Shown here piece after piece: positions 1-11,927 of a stretch of DNA of 64,000 nucleotides. The notes under the pieces are model-generated. The model was not told the origin of the DNA. It ran no database searches and saw only the letters and a list, made by a program, of their open reading frames with translations. This stretch comes from Ziziphus jujuba. Lineage: Eukaryota > Streptophyta > Magnoliopsida > Rosales > Rhamnaceae. The stretch spans positions 31,353,001 through 31,417,000 of the forward strand of contig NC_083384.1 of the NCBI RefSeq assembly GCF_031755915.1, read 5' to 3'. The first letter of the stretch is position 1, and the number at the start of each line of letters is the position of its first letter. Made by a program: the position numbers and the translations under genes.

Positions 1-839
1 AAAAATGAGGACATAGGTTTTTAGGGCAAGCAGACTTTACTGTAATTTTCGTGATTGGATAGAAGCTTGAGGGGGAATAAATTTCCCCCCTTCACTGGTT
101 CTCTTTTTGGAGGTGAAGATACAGTTTCGGGAGATCTTAATTTTTTCTGTACTCTGTAATTTTTGTTTGCTTTTATTATTAGAACTTTTCCTTATAAGTT
201 AACGCAGTAAGTCCGCCTATTAAAGAAGCAAATCAGTAGAAGTAATTATTTACCAACGTGACATTTTCTAAAACAATATTACTTGATGACAGAAAATGTT
301 ACATATTCAAATATATTTAATTGGTATATTTCATAGTAAGATTTCGAAATTGGTGTTAAAGCTTCTAGTCAAAAAGTTTAGTTTCTTTCTTTTTTTATTT
401 ATTTATTTAATCAAAAGTTAATTTCTAAATGGTTTCTCTCACTGTTACTATGGAAAAGTGTAATTGAGAGGAAAAAAGGATCATTGTGGGCGTATAAATA
501 AACATCAACGTGACAAATAAATTAAAAAAAGAAAACTCTCTCAGGGAATCTCTTCCATTAAAATAATGATAATAATAATAATAATAATAATCTCTGTAAA
601 ATTCGGTCCTTTTTTTTTGTTTTTGGGTTAAAAATACAAGTCAGATGTATCATTGGGAATCTGCTTTCTCTTAAAACAATTAGAGGTTCAAAATTTTAAC
701 TTTAAGGATCTTATAATTTAAATATTATCATTGCAAAATTTAATTATTTTATTTTAATCTATCAATGAGATATTGAATTTTATTTCTTTTATTTTATTTT
801 ATTTATTATTATTTATTTATTTATTGAATTTGACCCTTT
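1..839. other. AT-rich sequence, no gene seen
   Basis: No reading frame or RNA gene could be supported here. The first 200 bases are less AT-rich than the rest and could be the tail or 3' untranslated region of a gene to the left, but nothing proves it. A short ATA/TAA microsatellite lies near 565-590. Confidence 0.4.
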
Positions 840-1370
840 TCTAGCAAGCTACAAAATAAAATAATCATCAACGCCCTTCCGTATGTTTACACCCAGCGTT
901 TTTGTTAGAGAATCCATGAAAAAAATACTAAAACTCCTTACAGTTTAACTCAAATACGAATTTAGAGGGCAGATACAAAATAATAATTATTATTTTATTT
1001 TATTTTTTGCACCACTGTTCCAAGAAATATATGCCTTGTTACATTTTTCTCGCCAATTTTTTCTCACCAGTCTATAAATTTGACATTTACTCATGTTATT
1101 CCACAATTACTCCATAAGGACAAATCATTATGGCTTTGGTGGAATCGTTGGAGGATCATGCTAGAACGTTTTTTTAAAGATTTTAAGCTTTTTAATTTGC
1201 AATTCTGATAATTGTTTTCTATAGTGCTGAAAATACCCAATGTCCATGCCTTCCTTTTGCCTTAATTACTATTATTGTTATAGACACCTATTTTTAATAT
1301 TTACTTTTATGAATATGATTTAATTATGAGTTGCGTAGTTAATTTGTGATTATCTTTTTTCTTATATAAA
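840..1370 (+). repeat. Segment duplicated at 16725-17235 (copy 1)
   Basis: This non-coding stretch shares a diverged but clearly collinear series of blocks with 16725-17235. They include a block about cytoplasm-free 'gccttgttacatttttct', a block 'ccataaggacaaat' followed by 'atggctttggtggaatc', and a block starting 'gctgaaaata'. Both copies run in the same direction. This copy carries extra AT-rich insertions. It is either a segmental duplication or two copies of an unrecognised repeat family; no coding capacity is visible. Confidence 0.7.
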
Positions 1371-2640
1371 TATTTTATTTATGGTAATTAATAAAGGTAT
1401 ATGGATAATAATTAAGTATATATTTTTTGTCCTTAAGGTTAGGCACTATTTGAAATTATTGTTATATGCTCAAACAATATTTCACAATAACTCAAAAAGC
1501 ACCCTCTTACATAACTATCATCTAAAAAAAATAAAAATAAAAATAAAAATAAAAACAAAATTATTTTAGGGTTCTATCCATATACAAAACATATTAGCTG
1601 TATTACAATCTATATACATTGATTTTAAAATTTATTTTTGCTAATTTCAAACTATTTTATCTTTAATAATTTAAAATTAAACCTACATGCGCTGCAACCC
1701 ATAATTTACCTTAATATCCTTAATAAAATAAGACAATAAAACAAAGAATTTTTTTATCTTCAATTTTATAAAATCTGTATCAAACATTTTTTTTTAAATA
1801 TTTAAGTTATGTAAGATATATATTTTTTTCGTGTATATTGTTGGAATATCTAAATTATTAAAATTGTAATATAGGTAGGTAATGTGTATGTTTTGTGGTA
1901 TAGATAGAACTGTCCAATTATTTTCATATATGGTATATTAAATGATTTAAATACCCTTAATAAAAAATATAAGTGTTAGATAATATAATATATGGCCCTT
2001 ATCTTTATTACTACTTTATCATAAAAATTTCTTATTTAATTTTATTACTTTTTCATTTTCATATATTATTACATAAGAATTTTGCAATTAGTTTTTTTTT
2101 CTTATTATATACTTATATATATTAGATATCTTAAACATGACAATTAACTACATATATACATATAAACTAGTAATAAACTTATACTTTTATGCATTATAAA
2201 ATGATTACATTGTACTATCTTAATTAATATCAATAAAATTCACTTTATATTATGAAGAAAAAAACTATTTTAAGCAACTTCAATTGCATTAATCATTTTT
2301 TTAAACTATGATACTCTTTAATTGATTCACATTGTTATGGACAAATAAATTTACATGGTCTATTAAAAATAATTTAGCATGGTTAAATACCATATTGAAC
2401 TTTTAGCTATTGTTTTTATTGCATACCTTAATGAAAAAATTCATTAGAGTTCAACAGTTATGAAAAATATTGCAGTATAGATAATCTTATGAAAATACTA
2501 TTTAATTTTAAGTGCACTAAATTTTTTATCATGAGCACAACAACAAATATGGGATTTAGCAACAAATTTTCAACCGACAAAAATGTGTTTGTCATTGAAG
2601 ACTTCCTTTCAATGATAAAGTAGAATTTCGTGGTTGGCCA
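1371..2640. other. AT-rich intergenic sequence, nothing recognised
   Basis: Very AT-rich DNA with short poly-A and poly-T runs and many stop codons in all frames. I see no gene, RNA or transposon terminus. Confidence 0.5.
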
Positions 2641-2876
2641 ATGGGAGGGAGTCAAATCACCCACAAAAATACAAATTGTCATTGCCTTTTAGTATTAATA
2701 TTCCCAATATTGAACAAAGGAAGCAAAGGGAAAGGAAGGGAAGGGAAGAAGAGTAGTCAGAAGACGATAGCGGGAAAAATCTCCCAGATTCCAAAGGCAC
2801 AATGCACACATTGCATACTTGAGATAGAGTGTTGTTTCTTGATCCCCAATTTAGTCCCTTTGCCTCTCGCAAGCTG

Positions 2877-2888
2877 CTATAATATAAA
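2877..2888 (+). promoter_or_regulatory. Possible TATA box for the ORF at 3026
   Basis: The motif ctataatataaa sits about 140 bases before the ATG at 3026. It is followed by a C/T-rich and then A/C-rich leader typical of plant 5' untranslated regions. Inference from motif and spacing only. Confidence 0.4.
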
Positions 2889-3025
2889 CCCAAGCCTCTG
2901 CCGACCCTTTCCATTTTTCTTTTCATTCAACCCAGAAAGCCAAGAAAACCCAGAGGCCCTTTCCATTCAACCAAGAAAACCCTAAAACCTTTTCCATTTT
3001 TCTTTTTACACAAGCAAGTTTGAAA

Positions 3026-3394
3026 ATGGCGGGCATACCTCCATTTTCGATTCCGTTTCCTTTGCACGGTGAGGAAGACTTCATGGTATGGCGCCGAAGT
3101 TTGAGATCGTACTTGATGAAGTACAATCTCTTGGGTCTAGTGCAACTAGACCTAAAGGATGAAGCCCAAGTTCCCCTTTACATACTACAGGCAATGAATC
3201 CATTTCCACGCTCATTGATTCATGGCCTTGATCGCACATCAGATGTTTGGGTGATGTTGAATGGGTACTATTTGCCAAGAATCCCTCGTGAAGATATGCT
3301 TGATATGGCAGGATTGGATGGTACACTGCAGCATCTAAATAGTGAGTGGGAGAAGGCCATCGAATGCTTTTATTGTGCCCTATTTTGTGCTTAG
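3026..3394 (+). CDS. Small hypothetical protein with a Copia gag-like N-terminus
   Basis: An intact 122-residue frame starts at ATG 3026 (the frame is open a little further upstream but has no earlier ATG) and ends at a TAG. Residues about 10-35 contain 'LHGEEDFMVWRRSLRSYLM', which resembles the start of Copia-type gag proteins (hydrophobic-G-x-x-Y/F-x-x-W followed by a basic helix). The rest is not recognisable to me and there is no zinc knuckle. A plausible TATA box and leader precede it, with no long terminal repeat next to it. It could be a gag remnant with a chance open frame, the first exon of a longer gene, or a co-opted gag fragment. Expression is unknown. Confidence 0.4.
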   Translation: MAGIPPFSIPFPLHGEEDFMVWRRSLRSYLMKYNLLGLVQLDLKDEAQVPLYILQAMNPFPRSLIHGLDRTSDVWVMLNGYYLPRIPREDMLDMAGLDGTLQHLNSEWEKAIECFYCALFCA

Positions 3395-3734
3395 CATCTC
3401 ATGTTGGTTTTTTCTTTTTCTTGGTTTATTTTAACTATTCAAATTGATTTTATATCTTGAAAAAATGGTGGCACTTAGCACCTCCCTTACTAAGTCAGTC
3501 TTGCCCACAAGTTAGCACAATATGGAAGCTAAAAATAGTAGAGCAGGAAGTAGGAGAGTTTTAAAGAGTTCGAGAGAATGCGGAAAATGCTTGCTTTACT
3601 AAAAGCCAATCTTTTATATAGAGGGCTTGGTACGTAGTACGAGAATACAAACTTTTAGATAATGTACACATAGTATTATCCTAGATGAGGTGTAGGTTAT
3701 TCTATTAGATATTTATATGGACTATTCTAGAAAG

Positions 3735-4541
3735 CATAGATAGATAGCAATTCGTATTTACGTGTCGATTTCGTGTTAACCTGTTTAATAATTGTGTCAA
3801 AAATGCTCAATCCTAATCTGATCCGTTTATTAATCGTGTCAGGTATCTAAAATACTAACCCAACATATTTATAAACAGGTCAACCCGACACGACCCGTTT
3901 AACATGATTACTTTAACAGGTCGTGTTGAGTTGTTAACCTATTAACCTAAAAATTAACCTATTTATCGAAATTAACCTATTAATCCAAAATTAACCTATC
4001 TATTAAAAATTAACTTGCTTATTAATATATTTATTCTACTAACTTGAAAATCAAGCTCCTTATTTGAAAATGATTTAAAAATAATAATTAAAAAAACAAC
4101 ATAAAAATAATTTAAACATTAAAAATTTAAGATACAATTTTTAAATTTCATAGTAATATACCCTCAAATTATATTTGCAAATCCTAATCCACAATACATA
4201 AATCTCAATACATGTGCTTTTATAAAAAAATACTTTTATAAAGTTTTTTAATTTATAATATTTTTATTTATTAAATAATATATTATGGGTAAAAATATAA
4301 TTTAAAATTAAATTTAAATAGGTTGTAATATGTATATAATCGTGTCAGGTTGAAATTGACACGTTTAATAAATGGATCCTAATGGGTCAATTTCGAGTTA
4401 AACAGAATGACACGATTAATAATCGTGTTAAACAGGTTGACTCGATTATGACCTCAACCCATTTATGATAAACTCAAACTCATTTATTCCGTATCGTTTT
4501 CAAGTCATGTCACCATGTCATAATCCAAATTTCTAGCCCTA
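3735..4541 (-). mobile_element. Non-autonomous hAT-like element, copy 1 (inverted relative to copy 2)
   Basis: The stretch is the reverse complement of 5382-5991 over most of its length and is flanked by the direct repeat ctagaaagc (3727-3735 and 4542-4550). This fits the 8-bp target duplication of hAT elements with one ambiguous base. The right end read on the minus strand begins TAGGGCTAGAAAT, a typical hAT terminus. It contains many degenerate 'cgtgtta/tttaaca' words and no coding capacity, so it would need a transposase from elsewhere. It is inserted in sequence of unknown origin (about 3480-3727 and 4550-4700). Confidence 0.65.
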
Positions 4542-4550
4542 CTAGAAAGC

Positions 4551-5373
4551 CTACTAATTACATTAGTCTACGATATTCTTGGATCTTCTAAAACCTCCTA
4601 GACTTCTCTTAAATTCTCATGAACTTTCATGAATTTTCATAGAGAGTGTAGAATCTTCCGTCTTAACCTCGAGAATTCCACCCTTTGTAGTGCGGAACAT
4701 GACATTTGGCTCAAAATGCAAAATGTTGTATCTTGTTTGGTTTGATGTTGAGAATTCTTTGCATGATTTGAGAGGTTGTAAGATATTTGTGCCGGTTTGG
4801 TCCTATTTGGGAGTTACATTACAGGTGATGTAAATAGTAAGATGATTTAAACATTTTGATTATTTGATGTTTCCAAGAATCTCGTGTTTCCATGTATTCA
4901 TGGATAAATGGTGTCTGATACTCTGGCCTTTTTCTTTTTTTTTTTTCTTTGGGTAAAGTCTCTGCAACTCTTGTTAGATTAACAGAAAAATGGTCAGCGG
5001 TGGTAGATTCATCATATTGTCCTTGTGGTTTAAATCTTCTCTTGTGTGTGTGTGTGTGCACTTCTAAAAGGATAGGTATAAAATTCACATTTCTACAACT
5101 TTTATATATGTGTGATTGAGGTATATATACTTGATATCTCCTTGTGTGTTACATTTGCTATGAATAAATATTGGCTTTCATCAAGAATGTTGGATGCCTT
5201 TCTTTACAGAGGAAAATTCCTCTCATTGCTACCAATCTCAGAAACAAATGACCATATCAACAGACCAACCTCAAACAAGATCCTTTTATATGAACTCAAC
5301 ATGTATAATTGTATAGTTGTCTGTTGGTTATGGCTGCTACTTTTTCCTTGTTTAATTTCTTGTACTATTTGAG
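4551..5373. other. Intergenic sequence between two hAT-like elements
   Basis: No gene is supported. A short (GT)n run lies near 5044-5058. Several short open frames occur on both strands but none has recognisable content. Confidence 0.45.
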
Positions 5374-5381
5374 ATTGCTTG

Positions 5382-5991
5382 TAGAGGTGGCAAATTAGGT
5401 CATGACACGGCGACATGACTCAAAAACGATACGGAATAAATGAGTTTTGATTTATCATAAATGGGTTCGGGTTATAATCGGATCAACTCGTTTAACATGA
5501 TTATTAATCGTGTCATTTTCGGGTTGACTTGTTTAACTCGAAATTAACTTGTTATGACCAATTTATTAAACGTGTCAATTTCAATCCGATACGATTATAT
5601 ACCTATTACAATCCATTTAAATTTAATTTTAAATTATCATTTTATTCATAATATAATATTTAATAACTAAAAAATATTATAAATTAAAAACTTCATAAAA
5701 ATAATTTTCTATTATTAATTTTTTAAAGACAAAAAATAAATCTTTAATAAAACAAAAATAAATAGGTTAATTTTCGGGTTAACGGATCAATTTCAGGTTA
5801 ACAAGTTAATAAGTCAACACGATCCGTTAAAGTAATCGTGTTAATCAGGTCATGTCGTGTTGACCAGTTTATAAACAGGTCGAGTTAGTGTTTTAGGTAC
5901 CTGACATGATTAATAAATAGGTCGTATTTGGGTTAGGCATTTTTGACACATTTATTAAACGTGTTGACAAGAACACGAATTGTCAGGTCTA
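5382..5991 (+). mobile_element. Non-autonomous hAT-like element, copy 2
   Basis: A 610-bp element starts tagaggtggcaa and ends attgtcaggtcta, giving short imperfect terminal inverted repeats (TAGA..TG.CAA). It is flanked by attgcttg (5374-5381) and attgtttg (5992-5999), an 8-bp target duplication with one mismatch, as expected for hAT transposition. It has no open frame. Its interior is the reverse complement of 3735-4541, so the window holds two members of the family in opposite orientation about 840 bp apart. Confidence 0.75.
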
Positions 5992-6182
5992 ATTGTTTGG
6001 GCCATGATTATGATTCAGTGCTGAACCTGCTTTTGCATAGCCATTGTATTCTCAGTTAGATGGTAGTGGTGGGAAGAAGGTTTGGTCTTGTTTGGAAGTT
6101 TTAAATGGAGATCCTTCTTTCTTTTTATTATGATCTTAAATACTGGTTAGCCTTTAATTTGAAGGGGAAATCTAAAATTATT

Positions 6183-6204
6183 CCCCCCCCCCCCCCCCCC
6201 CCCC
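6183..6204 (+). repeat. Poly-C tract (22 C)
   Basis: An uninterrupted run of 22 C in otherwise AT-rich DNA. Length may be unreliable because homopolymers are prone to sequencing error. Confidence 0.8.
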
Positions 6205-6547
6205 TTTATTTGCATCCATTTTGCGAAGCAAAGTTATAAGAAAACTTATTATGTTACCTTTTTTGCATGCATTTTGCAGCTTAAGTTTTGGTGCTCCTCA
6301 ATATGATTGGACTGAAGCAAAAGTTTTTTTACTTATGCACTACTCTACATAGGAAAATTGTCGACTTTCTTATTGTTCAAAATGTCTTGAGATCATTGAA
6401 GACAACTGCCAAAGATAAATAAGGGAGAACAATATACCTCTGCAATGTGCTTGTTGATACAAGTTCAGAAAGTTCAGAAAAAGGTTACAGGTTGCTTGAT
6501 GTATTTCATTTCAGGAAAATGTATGAATTGGCTAGTTCTTGTGTTTT

Positions 6548-8810
6548 GCAAGCAGTTGTATATCCTTTGATCTTAGTTTGTTTATGTAGGAAATCAAACT
6601 AGCTGTGTATTAGGAGATATAGTTTCCTATTTTAATGGATGTGATAAAGGCAAATATTAGGAAGGTTGACCAACTATATACAGCTGTAAATATGTTTCCT
6701 AGTTTAGTGTAAATCAATTCCTAAAAGATAGGCTTGTAATACTAGATATTGTCGTATATATATTGAACCAATTAGGGTTCACAATAGAATATAGAGAAAA
6801 ATATTCCAAAATCTCGTGCTCAGCTTCATGGTATCAGAGCCTGGTTCTTTCCTGTATGAGCAGTACCGTTGCATGAATAGTGCCATTGCATGAAGAGTGC
6901 TTCTAATAAAGCTTTTTTTCCGTTTTCCTTCTCTGTTTCAAACATGGCTAACTCTGAGCAAAACTCTAGTAATTCCTCATCAACCTTGAATCCAGTTACT
7001 CCTCAAGGTATTCCTCGGCCAACCTCCAACAATGTTGTTCTTTTTTTCAATTACAAACTCAATGGCCATAATTACCTTCAATGGTCACAATCGATGATGA
7101 TGTTTATTAGTGCACAAGTCGAGCTGACTACCTTACTGGAAGTGTGGTTCCTCCTTCATTCACTGATCCTTCTTTCCGTTCATGGAGGGCTAAAAACAAC
7201 CAAGTCATGTCTTGGTTGATTAACTCGATGATACCAGAAATCAGTGAAAATTTTCTCCTCTATACTATGGCTAAAGACATATGGGATGCAGCCCATGAAA
7301 CCTTCTCTAGCAAAGACAACACTGCTGAAATTTTCCATGTCAAGAGCCTCCTCCATGACATTCGTCAAGGCAACAATTTTGTCACTATCTACTTCACGAC
7401 TCTTCAACGCTATTGGCAGTAGTTAGACCTCTTTGAGTCACACGAGTGGAAGTGCTTGGATGACAGAATCTATTTCAAAAAAATAGGTGAAACAAAGCGA
7501 ATTTTCCAATTTTTGATGGGGCTCAACAAGTCTCTCAATGAAGTTCGAGGCTGAATTCTTGGAACCAAACCATTACCAAGCCTTCAAGAAGTCTTCTGGA
7601 AGTTCGTTCGTCGAGAAGAGAGCAGAAAATGGATTATGATAGGAACGCCTGATTCATTCTCTCCTTCTGACAACTCTGCCTTTGTTGTTTCGAAAGACCA
7701 GCAAGTTACTTCTGAACCATCTGCTTTTGCCGCACTATCAAGCACTGATTCCCAACCACACTGAGGGTGCCCATGGTGTGAGTAGTGCAGAAAACCAGAT
7801 CATGTCAAAGAGACATGTTAGAAGCTCCATGGCAAGCCTCCAAACTGGAAGCCAGCTCGTGGAGATCGTGATAATCATGCCAACATAGTTACAACTGAGA
7901 CCAACAAAACATCCACTTAACTCCCATTCACCAAGGAACAGATAGACCTTCTTCAAAAGCTACTCACCAAGGCAAATTTGCCATCTCATTCTTCTCCAGT
8001 TGGAGTCCTTGGTTCTTCTCCATCTAGAGTTCTTGATCATACATCATCCAATCAAGCTCTTCATGTCACCCACACACCAACCACTTCATGGATAATGGAC
8101 TCTGGAGTGTCCGACCATATGATAGGTGATAAATCATTATTTTCTTTTTATACACCTTGCCAAGACAATTAAACCGTGCGCATAGCTAATGGGTCACGAT
8201 CCCATGTAGTTGGAAGTGGTACCATTTATATCTCCAAGAATTTAACCCTTCACTCGGTTCTTTATGTCCCTAACCTCAATTGCAATTTAATATTTGTAAG
8301 CAAACTGAATCATGATCACCATTGTGAAACTAAGTTCTTTGCTAAGTCTTGTGTTTTTAAGGACTTGGCTTTGGGAAGATGATTGGCAGTGATGATTTTT
8401 GTGCGGGCCTATACCTCCTCAAAGTACCTTATCCATCTACTGTGGGTTCCACTCCTTCCAATGTGTCTAGTCTTAATTTTCAGTGTCACACTGTCTAACA
8501 TATTGAGTCCATTAGTCAATCCAATAAAAATAGTGCTATTATGATGTGGCACTATCATCTCGATCATCCCAAGTTTATATACTTAAAAATGTTATTTACT
8601 TCACTCTTTATCAATAAAGATGCAAAATTATTCCAATGTGAAATATGTCAGTTGGCAAAACACACTTGCACCATCTATTCACCTCAACCATATAAATCAA
8701 CCATTCCTTTTTCTCTCATCCGTGGGGAGATATGGGGACCTATTAGAAAGTAGATGATCACACTTGGTTAAGTTGGACCTTTTTGATGGAAGACAAATCG
8801 CTTAGTATTT
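6548..8810 (+). mobile_element. Decayed, 3'-truncated Copia retrotransposon
   Basis: A probable 5' LTR (about 6548-6827; left edge uncertain) ends in CA two bases before a primer-binding site. Then comes a gag frame from ATG 6944 with several frameshifts and stops, containing the Copia gag (UBN2-type) signature near 7050-7420. A damaged zinc knuckle lies near 7770-7840. The protease is at 8090-8110 with the DSG motif kept (IMDSGVSDHM). A GAG-pre-integrase region with MMWHYHLDHP lies at 8541-8750, and a few residues of the integrase core run to about 8810. The rest of integrase, reverse transcriptase, RNase H and the 3' LTR are missing. It is a dead element. Confidence 0.85.
6829..6840 (+). 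other. Primer-binding site of the Copia remnant
   Basis: The 12-mer tggtatcagagc is the standard plant Copia primer site, complementary to the 3' end of initiator Met tRNA. It marks the boundary between 5' LTR and internal region. Confidence 0.85.
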
Positions 8811-9256
8811 TACTTTTCTTAATGCATATTTATTAGTGATAATTACACTATAGTTCCTTAACATCACTTAATTTCATTTTGGGAGTTCTAAAATCAATTT
8901 TTTTATGTTGATACCTCCAATTTTTAAAATTTTACAAATTAACCCAGTAACATTAAGATTGATAGAAACTGTCAAATTGGGTTTATATGCTGCGCATATG
9001 ACTCCAAATATGATTTTTGTTAACTTATTTTTCAGATTTTCCATTTAAAAATTCAAAATAATTCAAGAGTTTAAAAAAATACTAGATGTTCATAAAAATT
9101 CCAAGAGTCTGAACAAACACTAAATGTTTAAAAACAAAATAATTGAGAATCTAAAAACAAAAAAAAAACCAAATGTTCAATCTAAAAGATACCAGATGTA
9201 AAAAAATTTTAAAAAAAAAAAAATCAATCTCAAAGCTTAAAAAATACATCAATATT
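8811..9256. other. AT-rich sequence after the truncated Copia element
   Basis: No gene. The sequence contains repeat-like phrases of a type also present near 10830-10980 and 46670-46830, probably fragments of an unclassified dispersed repeat. Confidence 0.35.
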
Positions 9257-9592
9257 AGATATTATTGGAACAGTCCTCAGAGACCCCTTTGAGACAGCAA
9301 TTGCCCATTGCCAAAAAAAAATTTCTAACACCCTTTGAACAACTACAAGGTCTCTACGATATTTAACGTGAGGAATCTGAGCAAAAATTAGTGGGAAGTG
9401 CCACAAGAGACATATTTGTTGTACCCTTTATTAAAAAACATTTAAAACTAAAAGAAAGTGTCAATTCTTCAAAGACATTCGAACAACTGTTAATTTATGT
9501 AGAAAAATAGTGATTTATATTCATATGTTTTGCCCCAGTTCCATCCCAAGAATATATTTTCTTTTATAATAAAAAGATTTAATACATAGTTT
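9257..9592 (+). pseudogene. Fragment of an unidentified gene, duplicated at 34815-34988
   Basis: The segment matches 34815-34988 at both ends. Parts translate to coherent peptide (for example DPFETAIAHCQKK, then in another frame FLTPFEQLQG and ATRDIFVVPFIKKHLKL), split by a frameshift in an A-run near 9318 and by a stop near 9362. This copy retains about 150 bases (about 9362-9510) that are missing at 34.9 kb. The source protein is not one I can name. It is a broken gene fragment with no visible promoter. Confidence 0.55.
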
Positions 9593-9599
9593 TGATTTT

Positions 9600-9890
9600 A
9601 TTAATGGATTTCAAATGGAAACATTTATAACCTAAAACCTTGTTATAGAAACTAAAATTTATAAATTCATGTGACAAAAGGGTGTATGTGTTCTTTTCCA
9701 AAAATGATAAGTGCTTCCACTATATGTTAAAAATAAATATTATCGCAATTATCATCTTGTTTAGAGATAATCCGGCCAGAAATAATCAATTATCACATAG
9801 TTGGCGTTTCTCAATCCTGTTCCGATATTAGACACTCCAATCCACGTACACATACATTACCACATCCTCAAAGTATCTTGTCACAGATAA
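9600..9890 (+). repeat. Copy of the region just upstream of the ABCF3-like gene (52244-52648)
   Basis: Blocks at 9605-9675 (atggatttcaaa, then gtagaaac/aaatttataaatt) and 9735-9885 (cgcaattatcat, gttagacgctcc-like, acatacattaccacatc, aagtatctt) line up in the same order and direction with 52244-52648. The 52 kb copy ends about 185 bases before the ABCF3 start codon. The identity is clear by eye but interrupted. It implies that promoter-proximal DNA was duplicated about 43 kb away, or that both sites received the same mobile sequence. Confidence 0.65.
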
Positions 9891-10266
9891 ATTTGTTGTG
9901 TTGAATATCAAAATGGTCACAAAAACAACAGTGACAATACTATGTAACTAAATTACCAGATTTGACAAGATCGTAAATTGCAATTGGTGACAATATACCA
10001 TTTACTGTGACAATTATTTGGGCCCATATGGTGACATTTTTAATGTAGCTAATGCAATATAAAACACTGACAATGTATTTTTTTGTCACAAATACATATA
10101 CTTTCAGTGACAACCACATTAGTTACACGTATAAATGCATTAGCGTCACATTTTTTATGACAAAGCTGTGACACTGGTTTGTTGTTACTATATATGAAAT
10201 TGTGACAAAAAATGGGCATACACTGACAAAAATGAGCCGTAAGTGTTGCCCCTTTTTCTTGTAGTG
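9891..10266 (-). mobile_element. CACTA-type transposon terminus (truncated)
   Basis: Read on the minus strand, the segment starts at 10266 with CACTACAAGAAAAAGGGG, the classic plant CACTA (En/Spm) end. It continues into subterminal DNA full of repeated 'gtgacaa/ttgtcac' motifs in both orientations. The opposite terminus is not found before the boundary with the duplicated ABCF3-upstream segment, so the element looks truncated. No transposase coding is seen. Confidence 0.65.
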
Positions 10267-11349
10267 TCTATATGCGTATGATTTCTATGTTTGGCAAACA
10301 GAAAATAAATAATTGGTTTTATACATATACATTCATCTGTATAAAAAACAAAGTGTTTAGTAAATTTGTTCGTTGCTTTTGTGAATTCGAAGTGTTACAA
10401 TTTTGAGATAATATTAGTTATAGTTTTGTAAACATTTGCGATTATAAGACCATTCAACGTCAGTGTGGCCTCAAAGATTAATTAAATTTTTACCTCAATT
10501 ATAATATTGATTTTTCTATAAACTTTATTTATTTATGTTTTGTATATGACCATTTTATTTTATTTTATTTTTATATGTTATAAGAACAATGTTAATCACA
10601 TTGATATTTATAATATTATTTGGTATAATAATTGATTTTAAACACAATAAATTTTCTAAAATATAGTTGATTTTAAAATTAAAGATCAAAATTACATTTT
10701 GATAAATATTATTCTATTATAAAAATAGAAATTTTTAACATTAATTATGTAACTTAGCTTATAAAATTGACATATGGTTATATTTCAATAGACATAAAGA
10801 TTAAAAAAGAAGTTATTGATGAATTTCCAAAACAGTTTTTAACTCTATTACTCCTGAACTATACTCACATTTCAACTTTCGGTCTTTATTTTTGTTTTTT
10901 ACACTTTAATTACTAAACTTTAGTTTTTGGTCCATTTGAATATTCAAAACTATTTTTAATAGTTTTGTGGCATATGCAATGCATTTAGTGCAATAATAAT
11001 ATAATATACTTGCAGAACGGAATAACCATATGAGATTTTTACACGTTCTATTAAATGGATTATGTATTTAAAACCATTAAAAAATAGATAAAAATAATAT
11101 AATAACTAACTAAAATATATCAAAAATAAAAATTTAGAGTTGAAAGTGTGTAAAAGAAAATTTCAAAATCAAAATGCAAACATGGATATAGTTGAGAGAC
11201 CAACAAAGTAAATGGTGTTTTTTTTTTTTTTTTGGCTTTGAAAACAAAGTAAATAGTTGTTTGATCATTTCCAAAAACATAGACTCAAAATATAATAACG
11301 ATAAAAGTGAAGGATCCAAATGAAATTTGTCAACTGAACTAAACTAATT
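10267..11349. other. AT-rich intergenic sequence
   Basis: No coding region, RNA or clear terminus found. Contains a long T-run near 11220. Confidence 0.45.
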
Positions 11350-11893
11350 TGTTGAATTACTAAATTAGACATAAGCTCGCCAAAATTACAAGTAAGCTGG
11401 AGGAATATTTGTGGACTTGGCATAATCAATTACTCACTTACAGGGCCTATTTATGCCATTAATGGGATTGACTTATTTTATTATTTTGTAGTAGGGCCCT
11501 TGGTCACATACTCTCTATAAGACTCCAGTTGGCCCATTAGACTGGAGGACCAACTCTCTTTAAAAGCCCAATGACTTACCCATATTTTTCCTAGTATTAT
11601 TATATTATTAAATTATTAGTATTTTGTGTGTGTTAAAATTAATGGGTAAGTATGACTTGCAGAGACTATAAAAGGTCTAGGGTAAGCAAACAAAGAATGC
11701 CATACGGTATTTTGATATTAGGATTTTCAGAGATCTGAGAGTGGTTTGAGAGTAGTGTGTCCATAGGTATTACTTTATATTGTTTTCTATTTTGCAGGAT
11801 TAAAGATATAATCTATCAATGGCTGCGTTTGGAGGTTAGTGATTTATGATTAATGGAATTTATTATGTATATTTAGATCCATAAAATCTAACA
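11350..11893 (+). mobile_element. Copia 5' LTR (family of the element at 18205-28184)
   Basis: The sequence begins tgttgaatta and ends aaatctaaca, and it is the reverse complement of the LTRs at 18205-18712 and 27678-28184. It carries about 35 extra bases near its start (about 11361-11400). A primer-binding site (11896-11907) and about 18 bases of the Copia leader follow, after which the Copia internal region is gone. No matching target duplication is present beyond the partial 3' LTR at 14744. Confidence 0.85.
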
Positions 11894-11895
11894 AT

Positions 11896-11907
11896 TGGTA
11901 TCAGAGC
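11896..11907 (+). other. Primer-binding site of the chimeric Copia element
   Basis: tggtatcagagc, complementary to initiator Met tRNA, two bases after the LTR end. Confidence 0.85.
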
Positions 11908-11927
11908 ACATGGTTAATATGCATAAT

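Noticed and set aside
1381..1569. 62-residue open frame
   Set aside because: AT-rich Lys/Ile/Tyr-biased translation typical of random AT-rich DNA, with no supporting signals.
2641..2985. 114-residue open frame and its antisense
   Set aside because: Low-complexity Lys/Gly then Pro-rich content covering the likely promoter and leader of the ORF at 3026; no recognisable domain.
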